A DNA stretch of 56,634 bases from Halalkalibacter okhensis (GTDB lineage Bacteria > Bacillota > Bacilli > Bacillales > Bacillaceae_D): assembly GCF_000787375.1 (NCBI RefSeq), contig NZ_JRJU01000026.1:1-56634 (forward strand). Direction: 5' to 3'. Both the position numbers and the translations under genes were made by a program. Below are positions 17,435-25,877 of this stretch, piece after piece. Each line of letters starts with the position of its first letter. The first letter of the stretch is position 1. The notes under the pieces were generated by a model. It was not told where the DNA came from. It ran no database searches and saw nothing but the letters and a program-made list of their open reading frames with translations.

Positions 17435-18196
17435 ATGATTACGAATTCTATAAATAAAGCCTATGTAAATAAAAAGAAAGCTAGATTGGTATTGCCCAAA
17501 GAACATGGCACGTGGATGATGTTTTTCTTACCTTATATCCTAGGAGTAACTCTTTCTGGGCCTTCGCTATTACACATTCCCCTTCTCATTGGTTGGCTCT
17601 TTCTTTTTTTAGCATCTACACCGCTATTAAACCTCATTCGAAACAACAAAGTAAAAGCAGAAATGATGCCATGGCTTATTAAATATTTAATCTTGGCTGT
17701 TATTTTTTTACTACCAGTCATTTGGCTCACTCCGGTTCTATTGTTAGTTGGAGCCTTTCTAATTCCATTACTTATTATTAACATTTATTTTATAAGAGTT
17801 AGAAACGAACGAAGCCTCTGGAACAATTTGAGTGGAATTATTACGTTTACACTAGGTGGGGTCGCTGCTGTATTACTAGGAGAAGGAAATGTAAGTAATG
17901 CTTTGTTCTTACTTGTATTAATCACGCTATACTTTATGGGAAGTGCTTTTTATGTCAAGTCACTCATACGCGAAAGGAAAAATCATAGCTTTAAAAGATT
18001 CTCTAACATCTATCATGCGTTATTGTTACTCATTCCATTTTTACTGGGTGTTCCCATGTTATTCTTTGTGTTTTTACCAGGAGTCCTTAAAGACTGGCTT
18101 ACCTCACGAAAACAGCAAATGAGACCTATGCAAATAGGAATCATCGAAATAATAAATGGAGTTTGCTTTTTTATTGTTACGATTATCGTTATGTAA
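17435..18196 (+). CDS. YwiC-like membrane protein
   Basis: 253 residues with about eight hydrophobic segments. The LVLPKEHGTWMMFFLPYILG start (residues 18-37) is the hallmark of the YwiC-like family. In B. subtilis ywiC sits beside fnr and the nitrate-respiration genes; its function is not established. Here it is followed by a convergent radical SAM gene and preceded by a site of Crp/Fnr type at -41.5, which supports an anaerobic or nitrosative role. A GGAGAG ribosome site precedes the ATG. Confidence 0.85.
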   Translation: MITNSINKAYVNKKKARLVLPKEHGTWMMFFLPYILGVTLSGPSLLHIPLLIGWLFLFLASTPLLNLIRNNKVKAEMMPWLIKYLILAVIFLLPVIWLTPVLLLVGAFLIPLLIINIYFIRVRNERSLWNNLSGIITFTLGGVAAVLLGEGNVSNALFLLVLITLYFMGSAFYVKSLIRERKNHSFKRFSNIYHALLLLIPFLLGVPMLFFVFLPGVLKDWLTSRKQQMRPMQIGIIEIINGVCFFIVTIIVM

Positions 18197-18236
18197 TACT
18201 TGAGGCTTAGTCAGTCCAATCCCTAAAATTTATGAA

Positions 18237-18273
18237 GGCACTGAAAAAGGGGAAACCGCCCTTTTTCAGTGCC
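18237..18273. terminator. bidirectional terminator, GGCACTGAAAAAGG family
   Basis: Stem GGCACTGAAAAAGG with its complement between convergent genes. The same arm recurs at 31926, 42007 and, altered, 38570. Confidence 0.8.
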
Positions 18274-18276
18274 TAT

Positions 18277-19371
18277 TTACAATTGCATTTGGGTTTCTTT
18301 TTTCTTTCTTGCTTGTTTTGGAATGTAGATACAATATGGTTCCTCTTGCAAGTAGTCACCAGTAACAGCATAGGCTCTAGCTCTTGAACCACCGCAAAGT
18401 TGACGGTACTCACATATTCCACACTTCCCTTTGAATTGATCAGGATCACGTAATTGCTTAAATACTGGGTTTTCTCTATAGATGGTTGACAACAACTCAT
18501 TCCGTATATTCCCACAATGAATCGGGAGGAATCCACTTGGAAAGACATCACCTATATGAGAAATAAAAACAAATCCATTCCCATCATTGACCCCTTTTGG
18601 AGCCCTCCCTAAAATATCTTTTCTTTTTGTTCTTACTCGATCACTTTTTGCTTTTAATAACTCTCGTTGCATAAGCACTCTCCTAAAGTGAGGCGCTTCT
18701 GTTGTTTTAATATCATAGGTTGATGTCTCTTTTAGTTCAGCAAGCCAATGTAACACTTCTTCATGCTTCTCTTTTGAAATTGGTTCCATAGTAGAAGCTC
18801 GTCCTGTCGGAACAAGAAAAAACACACTCCAAAGCACCGTTCCTAATTGTTCCATTAATTCAGCCATATCTTTAAGTTCCTCTACGTTATAATGAGAAAC
18901 AACCGTATTAATTTGAATAGGCATGTTTAGATCTTGCAAATGACGTATGGCTTTCATCGTTAAATCAAACGAGCCTTTTGTTCCTCTAAAGTGATCATGA
19001 ATCTCTCTGTTCGGTCCATCTAAACTAAATGCCCAACGTGATAGTCCAGCAGATTTTGCTTTTTCCATAGCCTTTTTCGTTACTCTAGGTGTTGCACTTG
19101 GTGTCATGGAAACACGAACACCCTTTTTCACAGCATAGTCAATTAAATCATATAAATCTTCTCTCATTAAAGGATCTCCACCAGTCAAAACAAGCAAGGG
19201 ATTTCCCATCTCATAGATTTGATCGATTAAATTCTTCCCCTCAAAAAAAGAGAGTTCTCTTGGATCGCGGAGATGTTGTGCTTCCGCCCGGCAATGTAAA
19301 CATTTTAATGCACACGCTCTCGTCACTTCCCAAATCACGATAAATGGATTTTCGTTATAATCAAAACTCAC
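18277..19371 (-). CDS. radical SAM/SPASM protein (TIGR04053-like)
   Basis: About 364 residues. The radical SAM cluster is the CALKCLHC motif (CxxxCxxC) near residue 22, followed by LVLTGGDPLMR. The C-terminal SPASM-type cluster shows CGICEYRQLCGGSRARAYAVTGD with further cysteines (CGNI, YCIYIP), enough for a second Fe-S centre. It resembles the haem d1/haem-biosynthesis and BA_1875-type radical SAM proteins of bacilli; no peptide precursor is evident nearby. I start it at GTG 19371, eight bases after GGAGG, since an upstream TTG lies before that site. A Crp/Fnr-type site stands at -41.5. Confidence 0.85.
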   Translation of the reverse strand: MSFDYNENPFIVIWEVTRACALKCLHCRAEAQHLRDPRELSFFEGKNLIDQIYEMGNPLLVLTGGDPLMREDLYDLIDYAVKKGVRVSMTPSATPRVTKKAMEKAKSAGLSRWAFSLDGPNREIHDHFRGTKGSFDLTMKAIRHLQDLNMPIQINTVVSHYNVEELKDMAELMEQLGTVLWSVFFLVPTGRASTMEPISKEKHEEVLHWLAELKETSTYDIKTTEAPHFRRVLMQRELLKAKSDRVRTKRKDILGRAPKGVNDGNGFVFISHIGDVFPSGFLPIHCGNIRNELLSTIYRENPVFKQLRDPDQFKGKCGICEYRQLCGGSRARAYAVTGDYLQEEPYCIYIPKQARKKKETQMQL

Positions 19372-19404
19372 ATCATCTTCCTCCAATCAATGTACGTTTC
19401 CCTT

Positions 19405-19447
19405 AGATTAACAGAAGATTTACTGTTTGAAGGTGACTGAAATCACA
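19405..19447 (-). promoter_or_regulatory. Crp/Fnr-type promoter of the radical SAM gene
   Basis: GGTGA-CTGAAA-TCACA at 19432-19447 (9 of 10 conserved positions), centred at 19439.5. The minus-strand -10 TAATCT spans 19410-19405, giving a start near 19398 and a site centre at -41.5. Confidence 0.65.
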
Positions 19448-19481
19448 CAAAAAAGAATGTTCATCAGTTAGTCATTTATTA

Positions 19482-19524
19482 TGTGACAGCTATCAACAAA
19501 CCATAATGAAAAAGGAGTTAATAT
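19482..19524 (+). promoter_or_regulatory. Crp/Fnr-type promoter of ric
   Basis: TGTGA-CAGCTA-TCAAC at 19482-19497 (8 of 10 conserved positions), centred at 19489.5. With the -10 TAATAT at 19519-19524 the start is near 19531 and the site is again at -41.5. Confidence 0.6.
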
Positions 19525-19557
19525 CAGTAGTGTAAGACAAACAAGGAGGGATCCATT

Positions 19558-20268
19558 ATGAACGCATCATTTACAAGAGAAACAAAGACAGGAGACATTG
19601 TTACACAGTTTCCTAAAGCTAGTCAGCTATTTAAAGAATACAAAATTGACTTTTGCTGCGGTGGCAACCGTCCCATTTCAGAAGCAATTAATGAACAAGA
19701 TCTAAATGAAGAAGAAGTATTATCCAGATTGAATACATTATACTCTGATACGATTAACCAACAAGACAAACTCAATAACTGGGAGGTAGCTCCGTATTCC
19801 CAGCTCATTGACTATATTCTCACTATTCATCACACATACTTGTACAACCTTTTACCGGAGTTATCTACATTTGTAACCAAAGTCTACCGAGTTCATGGAA
19901 AGACTCATCCTGAATTGGAACAAGTGTATCAACTTTTTCACACACTGAAACTGGAGCTTGAACACCATTTAATTCAAGAGGAGGAGAAGATCTTCCCTAA
20001 AATCAAAGAGTATGAAAAATCACACTCACTTTCTTACCTAAAAGAAGTATTGAAAACAATTGATACATTAGAAATGGAGCATGAAACAACTGGTACAATT
20101 CTAAAAAAAATACGAGAAGTAACAAATGATTACAAATTACCGGAAGGAGCATGCAATACTTATACACTTACCTATCTTAAATTCGAAGAGCTCGAATCCG
20201 ATTTATTTGAACACATCCACCTTGAAAACAACATTTTGTTCCAAAGGTTAGCAAAGGAAAAGGTATAG
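19558..20268 (+). CDS. ric: iron-sulfur cluster repair di-iron protein Ric/ScdA
   Basis: 236 residues, cytoplasmic. Residues 8-55 are the ScdA_N (DUF542) domain with the FCCGG motif; residues 78-235 are a hemerythrin-like di-iron bundle with spaced histidines (IHHTYL, HPELE, HHLIQEEEKIFP, MEHETT, FEHIHLENNILF). Ric/ScdA/YtfE proteins repair Fe-S clusters damaged by nitric oxide or oxidants. An AAGGAGG ribosome site precedes the ATG. The promoter carries a Crp/Fnr-type site at -41.5, and the Crp/Fnr gene is convergent downstream, consistent with response to low oxygen or nitric oxide. Confidence 0.95.
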   Translation: MNASFTRETKTGDIVTQFPKASQLFKEYKIDFCCGGNRPISEAINEQDLNEEEVLSRLNTLYSDTINQQDKLNNWEVAPYSQLIDYILTIHHTYLYNLLPELSTFVTKVYRVHGKTHPELEQVYQLFHTLKLELEHHLIQEEEKIFPKIKEYEKSHSLSYLKEVLKTIDTLEMEHETTGTILKKIREVTNDYKLPEGACNTYTLTYLKFEELESDLFEHIHLENNILFQRLAKEKV

Positions 20269-20277
20269 AAACTTAAT

Positions 20278-20310
20278 GACTAAGCTGTTAAATTCATAAG
20301 CAGCTTAGTC
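20278..20310. terminator. hairpin between ric and the Crp/Fnr gene
   Basis: GACTAAGCTG and its complement around a loop of 13 bases; the right arm overlaps the last codons of the Crp/Fnr gene. Confidence 0.6.
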
Positions 20311-20985
20311 GATTCTTTTGAGTTTTTCCAAATCATAAATCAAAACACCTTGTCTATTTGCTTCAATCAATTTCTTTTTCTTCAATTGAGTTAATACCCT
20401 ACTTACAGATTCCCTTGAAGTTCCTACCATATCAGCTAAGTCTTGGTTAGTAATTGGTACTTTGACATAAACCCCATTGCACGACTCAACTCCATTTTCT
20501 AAGGCCATGTTTATGATTATTTGAATAAGTCGATGCTGAATATCTTTAGAAATAAAATCTTGTACTCGATTTTGTAATTCGAGAATTTTTCTCCCTAAGA
20601 TTTTCATAACTTTAATTGCGATTTCAGGTGATGCTATTAGTAATTTTTCAAAATCATTAATTCGAATGACGTAAAGCGTTGCATCTTCAATTACTTCTAC
20701 AGTCGCAGGGTATGGGGACCGTTCAAAAAAACCTACATGAGGAAACATTTCGCCTTTACAAAGCAATGATATCACTTGTTTGTTACCTTCCTCATCAATT
20801 TTATACGCTTTCAATACACCTGTATGTATGAAAAATACCGCTTCTCTTTGGTCCCCTTCCCAAAAGACATTCATCCTTTTTATATATGTCCTTATGCTTG
20901 TTATTGCTTTAACTTCTCCTATTTCATCTGCATTTAGTTCACTGAAAATTGGCATTCGACTAAGAGTTTGTTTGACCTCATCCAT
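20305..20985 (-). CDS. Crp/Fnr family transcriptional regulator
   Basis: 226 residues: cyclic-nucleotide-binding-like beta barrel (about 20-130), a long dimerisation helix, and a winged helix with TNQDLADMVGTSRESVSRVL. The RE-x-x-R recognition pattern is that of proteins reading TGTGA half-sites, matching the boxes found at four neighbouring promoters. Only two cysteines (in LLCKG and ESCNG) are present and the C-terminal cysteine cluster of B. subtilis FNR is missing, so it should not bind a 4Fe-4S cluster. A haem/nitric-oxide sensor of DNR or NnrR type is possible, since ric is a neighbour. It would bind DNA as a dimer. Confidence 0.9.
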   Translation of the reverse strand: MDEVKQTLSRMPIFSELNADEIGEVKAITSIRTYIKRMNVFWEGDQREAVFFIHTGVLKAYKIDEEGNKQVISLLCKGEMFPHVGFFERSPYPATVEVIEDATLYVIRINDFEKLLIASPEIAIKVMKILGRKILELQNRVQDFISKDIQHRLIQIIINMALENGVESCNGVYVKVPITNQDLADMVGTSRESVSRVLTQLKKKKLIEANRQGVLIYDLEKLKRID

Positions 20986-21025
20986 GAATAATCCCCTTAT
21001 TCCAATAAGCCAATGAGCCTTTAGG

Positions 21026-22741
21026 CTAATTGGCTATATTTTTATTACAAGTTAATTCAGTTATGAATTGCTTAGCATGAACAGGTTTGCTAAAGAAATA
21101 CCCTTGCCCTATATCACATTTTTGTTGCTGAAGTGCCGTTACCTGACTCTCATTTTCAATGCCTTCAGCTATTACTGTGAATTGAAGGTTTCTCCCCAAA
21201 TTTATAATCGTATTCACAATGATTTCACCATCTACACCTAACTCGTGAATAAACGATTTATCAATTTTAATGGTATCAACAGGTAGATGCTTTAAATAAC
21301 TTAATGATGAATAACCCGTTCCAAAATCGTCAATTGATATGTTGACTCCTAACTCTTTTAATTTTACTAATGTCTTTCTTGCAACTTCTATGTTCAGAAG
21401 AACACCTTCTGTAATTTCAAGTTCTAAGTATTTGGGGTCTAACATGGTTTCTTCGAGAATCCTTTTAATATCATTCACAAAGTAAGCATCTCGGAACTGG
21501 ATTGGAGAAACGTTAACAGAAACTTTATTAAGATGATACCCACTATTCTGCCAATTTTTTAATTGCTTGCAAGCTGAGGAAATAACCCATCTACCTACAG
21601 GTATAATATGCCCCATCTCCTCTAACATGGGAATAAATTCAGCTGCGCTAACCATCCCAAGCGTAGCGTTTTTCCACCTTAACAATGCTTCGGCTCCCTC
21701 TACTTCACCGTTCTCCAAATTAACAAGAGGCTGATACACAAGATAATACTCGTTTAATTCAAATGCTTTTTCTATTTCCCTTTGCAGCTGATAATTCCTT
21801 GCCATTTCAAAGCTTTGTTTTGGCGTGCTAAAAAAATATGTATGGCCCCCTTGCTGTTTTGATTGATACATAGCATGATTGGCTTCTTTCATTAAACTCT
21901 CAATAAACTCCTGATAGTTAGGGCTTTTAGTGGTGATATATTCCATACTTACACCGATACTTGCTGATATGGATATCTTTTTATTTCGAATATAAAAAGG
22001 GAAGGATAGTTGTCTTTCTATATTTTGAATGACGGAAACTACCTCTTGTTTATTATTAATTTGATCTAACATGATCACAAATTCATCCCCACCTTGACGT
22101 GAAAGAAAACCTGTATGAGGTAAGCACCCTACTAGTCTTTGCCCAACTTCTTTTAATAACAAATCTCCAATCATATGTCCATGCCGGTCATTAATTGATT
22201 TAAAACGATCCAAATCTAAAAACAACACAGCTACATGGTCATTCAATTTATTTGTCATGTGTCCATCGCTTATCCGCTTATTTAAGCTATTTCGATTTGG
22301 TAATAACGTTAATGGATCTAAATAAGCCATATCCTGCATATGCTCTTCCATTCGCTTTCGTTCAGTAATGTCGTGGCGAATTGAGACGAATTGATAAGGG
22401 TTTCCTTTTTCATCTAAAAAAGGAACAATGGTTGTTTCAACCCAATAATATGTTCCATCCTTTGCTTTGTTTTTAAATTCTCCGCGCCAAACCTCACCTT
22501 TTTTTATCGTTTTCCATAATGATTTGATAAATTCCTTACTATGATGATCCGAATTAATCATTCTATGATCCTTTCCAATTAACTCTTCACGACTATACTT
22601 CGAAATTTCACAGAACTTATCATTTGCGAATTGAATCTTTCCTTTGTGATCTGTTATAGCAACAATTGATGATTCATTTAATGCAGACTCGATATCTTTT
22701 AATTTCTTTAATGTATGATTCAATTCGTTCTCTAAGCTCAT
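21026..22741 (-). CDS. PAS-GGDEF-EAL cyclic-di-GMP protein
   Basis: 571 residues. A PAS domain (about 15-130) with a PAC tail ending ISIRHDITERKR-like sequence is followed by GGDEF (about 140-300) and EAL (about 320-565). The GGDEF motif reads GGDEF intact (SRQGGDEFVIML), so cyclase activity is possible. The EAL domain keeps EALLRW, NVSP, ELEITEG, DDFGTGYSSL and K-x-D-x-S-F-I motifs, so it should also be an active phosphodiesterase. No membrane segment. A perfect TGTGA-N6-TCACA site at -41.5 ties this second-messenger enzyme to the Crp/Fnr group. Confidence 0.93.
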   Translation of the reverse strand: MSLENELNHTLKKLKDIESALNESSIVAITDHKGKIQFANDKFCEISKYSREELIGKDHRMINSDHHSKEFIKSLWKTIKKGEVWRGEFKNKAKDGTYYWVETTIVPFLDEKGNPYQFVSIRHDITERKRMEEHMQDMAYLDPLTLLPNRNSLNKRISDGHMTNKLNDHVAVLFLDLDRFKSINDRHGHMIGDLLLKEVGQRLVGCLPHTGFLSRQGGDEFVIMLDQINNKQEVVSVIQNIERQLSFPFYIRNKKISISASIGVSMEYITTKSPNYQEFIESLMKEANHAMYQSKQQGGHTYFFSTPKQSFEMARNYQLQREIEKAFELNEYYLVYQPLVNLENGEVEGAEALLRWKNATLGMVSAAEFIPMLEEMGHIIPVGRWVISSACKQLKNWQNSGYHLNKVSVNVSPIQFRDAYFVNDIKRILEETMLDPKYLELEITEGVLLNIEVARKTLVKLKELGVNISIDDFGTGYSSLSYLKHLPVDTIKIDKSFIHELGVDGEIIVNTIINLGRNLQFTVIAEGIENESQVTALQQQKCDIGQGYFFSKPVHAKQFITELTCNKNIAN

Positions 22742-22777
22742 CCCACTCCCTCTTTTCTTAATAAGGCTACTCCCTTT

Positions 22778-22820
22778 AATTTACCAGAGTTACTAAACGA
22801 TTAGTGTGATATCGATCACA
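22778..22820 (-). promoter_or_regulatory. Crp/Fnr-type promoter of the GGDEF-EAL gene
   Basis: TGTGA-TATCGA-TCACA at 22805-22820 matches all ten conserved positions, centred at 22812.5. A minus-strand -10 TAAATT at 22783-22778 gives a start near 22771 and places the site at -41.5. Confidence 0.7.
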
Positions 22821-22835
22821 CAATTAAACATAGCA

Positions 22836-22860
22836 ATAAGAGCACCCGGTATTCGGATGC
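22836..22860 (-). terminator. weak terminator of the signalling operon
   Basis: Minus strand GGGCATCCG pairs with CGGGTGCTC (two G-T pairs) around a short loop, directly after the last gene; the T run is poor. Confidence 0.5.
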
Positions 22861-22862
22861 CC

Positions 22863-23807
22863 TTAATCTAATAAAGTACGTAGAAAATCTAATCGCTGCT
22901 TTGCATTTCCTTTAATTATAATATCTACACCACTATCTATTGTTGGATCAATGGCTTCCCCTCTAACCACTTTTGATGCAGCCTCAACACTTAAATATCC
23001 CATATCATAAGGATTCTGAGCGACCGTTCCTGTTAAGGTCCCATCTTCTATAAGCTCCACCATCTCTATGATTCCATCTGCGCCTATGACAGGAATATTC
23101 AGTCCGTTCTCTTGAATAACGCGTAATGCAGCAAGGGCCATCAAATCGTTGGTAGCTATAAGCCCCTTCAAATCAGGGTGAGCACCTATAATTGTTTCAA
23201 GCACATCTTTTACTTGTTTAGGGTCATTCGATACTTGTGTTATGCTAGCAGCTACATTAATCCCTATTTCTTTTAACCGGACTTCAGCTCCTCTCATTCG
23301 ATCACCAGCAACAGGGCTATCCTCATCTCCTGTAATGATGGCAACCTTATCACTTGGCTGAAGGTGAGAACCTAATAAAGAGCCAGCTTTTCTACCTAAA
23401 TCAAAATTATTCGTGCCGACATATGAGGTTTTATATTCCCAAGGTGCATCTGTATCTAAGAATAGGACAGGAATATCTTGATAAACAAATGGTTCTAATG
23501 CTGCATAAAGAGGCTCAGGATAGATCGGCGATACAATTAAAACATCTGGGGGGTTCATTAGAATCCTCTCTAGTAACTCGATTTGCTCTTCGACCGTAGC
23601 ACTTTCTGGCGCAACTACCTCTCCAACGATTCCGAAGTCACGAAAGCCTTTCTCAGCACCTGCAGTGATAATTTCCCAGTACTGTGTACTTTGATCTTTA
23701 AGAAGGACAGTTACTTTAGGTTTCTCCTCGGCAAACGGCCTAGAAATAAAGCTTATTAGGACAATCGCTATGACGCAAACGAGAAGGAGTATGGATGTTC
23801 TTTTCAA
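22863..23807 (-). CDS. anchored sugar-binding protein (RbsB-like)
   Basis: 314 residues with a type I periplasmic-binding fold: KPKVTVLLKDQSTQYWEIITAGAEKG near residue 30, DVLIVSP near residue 87, PVLFLDTDAPWEYKTSYVGTNNFDLG near residue 120 and ATNDLMALAALR near residue 215. The N-terminal helix (about residues 5-24) has no lipobox cysteine; it may be an anchor or a cleaved signal. No ABC permease or ATPase gene is near. It is the fourth gene of a kinase operon, like the XylFII-LytS arrangement in which an anchored sugar-binding protein feeds a sensor kinase. TTG start eight bases after GGGAGGG. Confidence 0.88.
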   Translation of the reverse strand: MKRTSILLLVCVIAIVLISFISRPFAEEKPKVTVLLKDQSTQYWEIITAGAEKGFRDFGIVGEVVAPESATVEEQIELLERILMNPPDVLIVSPIYPEPLYAALEPFVYQDIPVLFLDTDAPWEYKTSYVGTNNFDLGRKAGSLLGSHLQPSDKVAIITGDEDSPVAGDRMRGAEVRLKEIGINVAASITQVSNDPKQVKDVLETIIGAHPDLKGLIATNDLMALAALRVIQENGLNIPVIGADGIIEMVELIEDGTLTGTVAQNPYDMGYLSVEAASKVVRGEAIDPTIDSGVDIIIKGNAKQRLDFLRTLLD

Positions 23808-23831
23808 TGCTAATCCCTCCCTTCATTCTTT

Positions 23832-25877
23832 TTATAAATTAAAACGGATTGAAAAGATTGTTCCTGTTTTTCCTGTAGTTATATCAATCTCAGCTTGATG
23901 ACGTTCTGCAACACTATAACAAATCGCTAATCCTAATCCTGTACCATCTTCTTTTGTTGTAAAGAATGGGGTTCCTATTTTTTCAATAATTTCTGGACTG
24001 ATCCCCTCTCCTTCGTCTTGAATCTCCAAGACCACCTCTTTATTTTCTGTATAAGTTCTAATGACAAGCACGCCTCCACTCGTCATAGCATCAAGACCAT
24101 TAAGTGCTATATTTAAAATAATTTGGCGTATCTCTTTCTCATCTAAATAAATATCAGGGCAATCTCTTGTGTCAAGTACGGCTTCTTTACTTGAGCGTAA
24201 CGCCTCAGCCTGAATAAGTGGAAATAAGGACTTAATAATTTTATTTAGACTTTGAGATCTCTTATCACTCACCTTATTTTTTGCTAAATTTAAAAACTCG
24301 GTAATAATCGAGTTCGCTCTGTTTAATTCATCCAACATTAAGTCCACAATCTCTATCTTTAAATGTTCTCGGCTGCTTTTAGCTACTTGCAAAAAGCCGT
24401 GCACAGTTGTCATCGGATTACGAATTTCGTGCGCAATTCCTGCAGCCATTTCACCAATTAAATTCAACCTATCTAACCTTGCCATCTCATTTTCTAGTAA
24501 CACTCGATCGGTAATATCTGTTACAACAATTAGAGCACATGGTTTCGAATGCAGTGTAATTAATTCAGTTGAAAGTAAACCAGATCGAACTTGTCCGTTC
24601 TTGGTTTTATAACTGATCTTTTGATTCCGATTTGACGTTCGTAAGTCTAAACAATCAATATTCATTTCCTCTATACAATAGAGCAACCTTAAATTAATCG
24701 TATTTAACTCTTCGTAACTATAACCTGTATAATCTACCCATCTCTCATTTACATCAATAAACGTTTTATCTTCTAATGAATAGATGGCTATTAAGCTAGG
24801 ACTAGACTCAAACATTTTTCGAAAACGTTCCTGAGAAGCCAAAAGATGGGCAGCTATTTTTTTTCTCTCAACAACTTCATTTTTCAACTTTTCGTTGGCT
24901 AATAGGAGTTCCATTGTCCTTTCTTGAACAATGGATTCCAAATTGATATATTTTTGTTTTTTAACCTCTTCCATTTGTTTTCGTTCGGTAATATCCCTTA
25001 TTGTACAAACATATATTTCTTGACCATCAACTGTCGTTTCCCCAATTTGGATATCTGCTGGGAACTGACTACTATCTTTACGTATAGCAATAACTTCAAC
25101 AACTCGTCCACCAACTTGTTCAGTAAATGAATTATGAAACGGCCAAGTGTAAGTTCCACTATCTTCTAACCCCTTCAAAAACAAACTTTCTATAGGATGT
25201 TTGACAATCTCTTCAAATGAATACCCAAACATATTAGTAATAGCTTTATTCACTGATACGATATTCCCATTCGTATCAAACGTTACAATTGTATCTAAAA
25301 TCGTGTCCCCGATGACTTTTGCCAATGCCTCAGATTTACGTAGATCTAAAGTCGTCAAGTCCAATTTTTCATTAATCTCTTGAATTTCAGCTGTTTTCTC
25401 TGCTTCATTTTGAATCATTTGTTCTTCGTGATTTTGATGAATTTTAACAAATTGCTCGATTTTTTGCTTAAGCAATTCAGGCTCATACGGTTTAAAAATA
25501 TAATCAATTGCTCCGACAGAATACCCTTGCTGCACATGCTCGACATCTTGACTAATTGCTGTAATAAAAATGATTGGAATATTTTTTGTTTTCTCGCGCA
25601 TTTTTATCAGCTTGGCTGTTTCAAATCCATTCAAACCGGGCATTTGAACATCTAATAATATCACTGCGAAATCTTGCTTAAGCATATATTTTAAAGCTTG
25701 TTTCCCTGAGGTGGCGCTAACTAAATTGTAGTTTGGAGATGTAAGAACTGCTTCCAATGCTAATAAGTTCTCTGGATGATCATCAACCATTAATATATTC
25801 ACTTTTTTGACACTTGGTTTATCTGTATTTACGGTACAGTTTTTCAGTTGCGTCGAACTCTTCATAACGGTTTCCAT
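23832..25877 (-). CDS. REC-PAS-PAS-histidine kinase
   Basis: 681 residues, soluble. An N-terminal receiver domain (VNILMVDDHPENLL, phospho-acceptor aspartate in VILLDVQMPGLNG, late lysine in YIFKPYEP) is followed by a coiled coil, PAS 1 (about 190-310) with PAC tail, a second coiled coil, PAS 2 (about 345-460), then HisKA (GIAHEIRNPMTTVHGFLQ) and HATPase (ALNGLDAM, DEGEGISPE, GTGLGLAICY). The start overlaps the end of cheR by 59 bases, implying coupled translation. It probably receives phosphate from the hybrid kinase upstream and relays it. No DNA-binding output is encoded in this operon. Confidence 0.92.
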   Translation of the reverse strand: METVMKSSTQLKNCTVNTDKPSVKKVNILMVDDHPENLLALEAVLTSPNYNLVSATSGKQALKYMLKQDFAVILLDVQMPGLNGFETAKLIKMREKTKNIPIIFITAISQDVEHVQQGYSVGAIDYIFKPYEPELLKQKIEQFVKIHQNHEEQMIQNEAEKTAEIQEINEKLDLTTLDLRKSEALAKVIGDTILDTIVTFDTNGNIVSVNKAITNMFGYSFEEIVKHPIESLFLKGLEDSGTYTWPFHNSFTEQVGGRVVEVIAIRKDSSQFPADIQIGETTVDGQEIYVCTIRDITERKQMEEVKKQKYINLESIVQERTMELLLANEKLKNEVVERKKIAAHLLASQERFRKMFESSPSLIAIYSLEDKTFIDVNERWVDYTGYSYEELNTINLRLLYCIEEMNIDCLDLRTSNRNQKISYKTKNGQVRSGLLSTELITLHSKPCALIVVTDITDRVLLENEMARLDRLNLIGEMAAGIAHEIRNPMTTVHGFLQVAKSSREHLKIEIVDLMLDELNRANSIITEFLNLAKNKVSDKRSQSLNKIIKSLFPLIQAEALRSSKEAVLDTRDCPDIYLDEKEIRQIILNIALNGLDAMTSGGVLVIRTYTENKEVVLEIQDEGEGISPEIIEKIGTPFFTTKEDGTGLGLAICYSVAERHQAEIDITTGKTGTIFSIRFNL

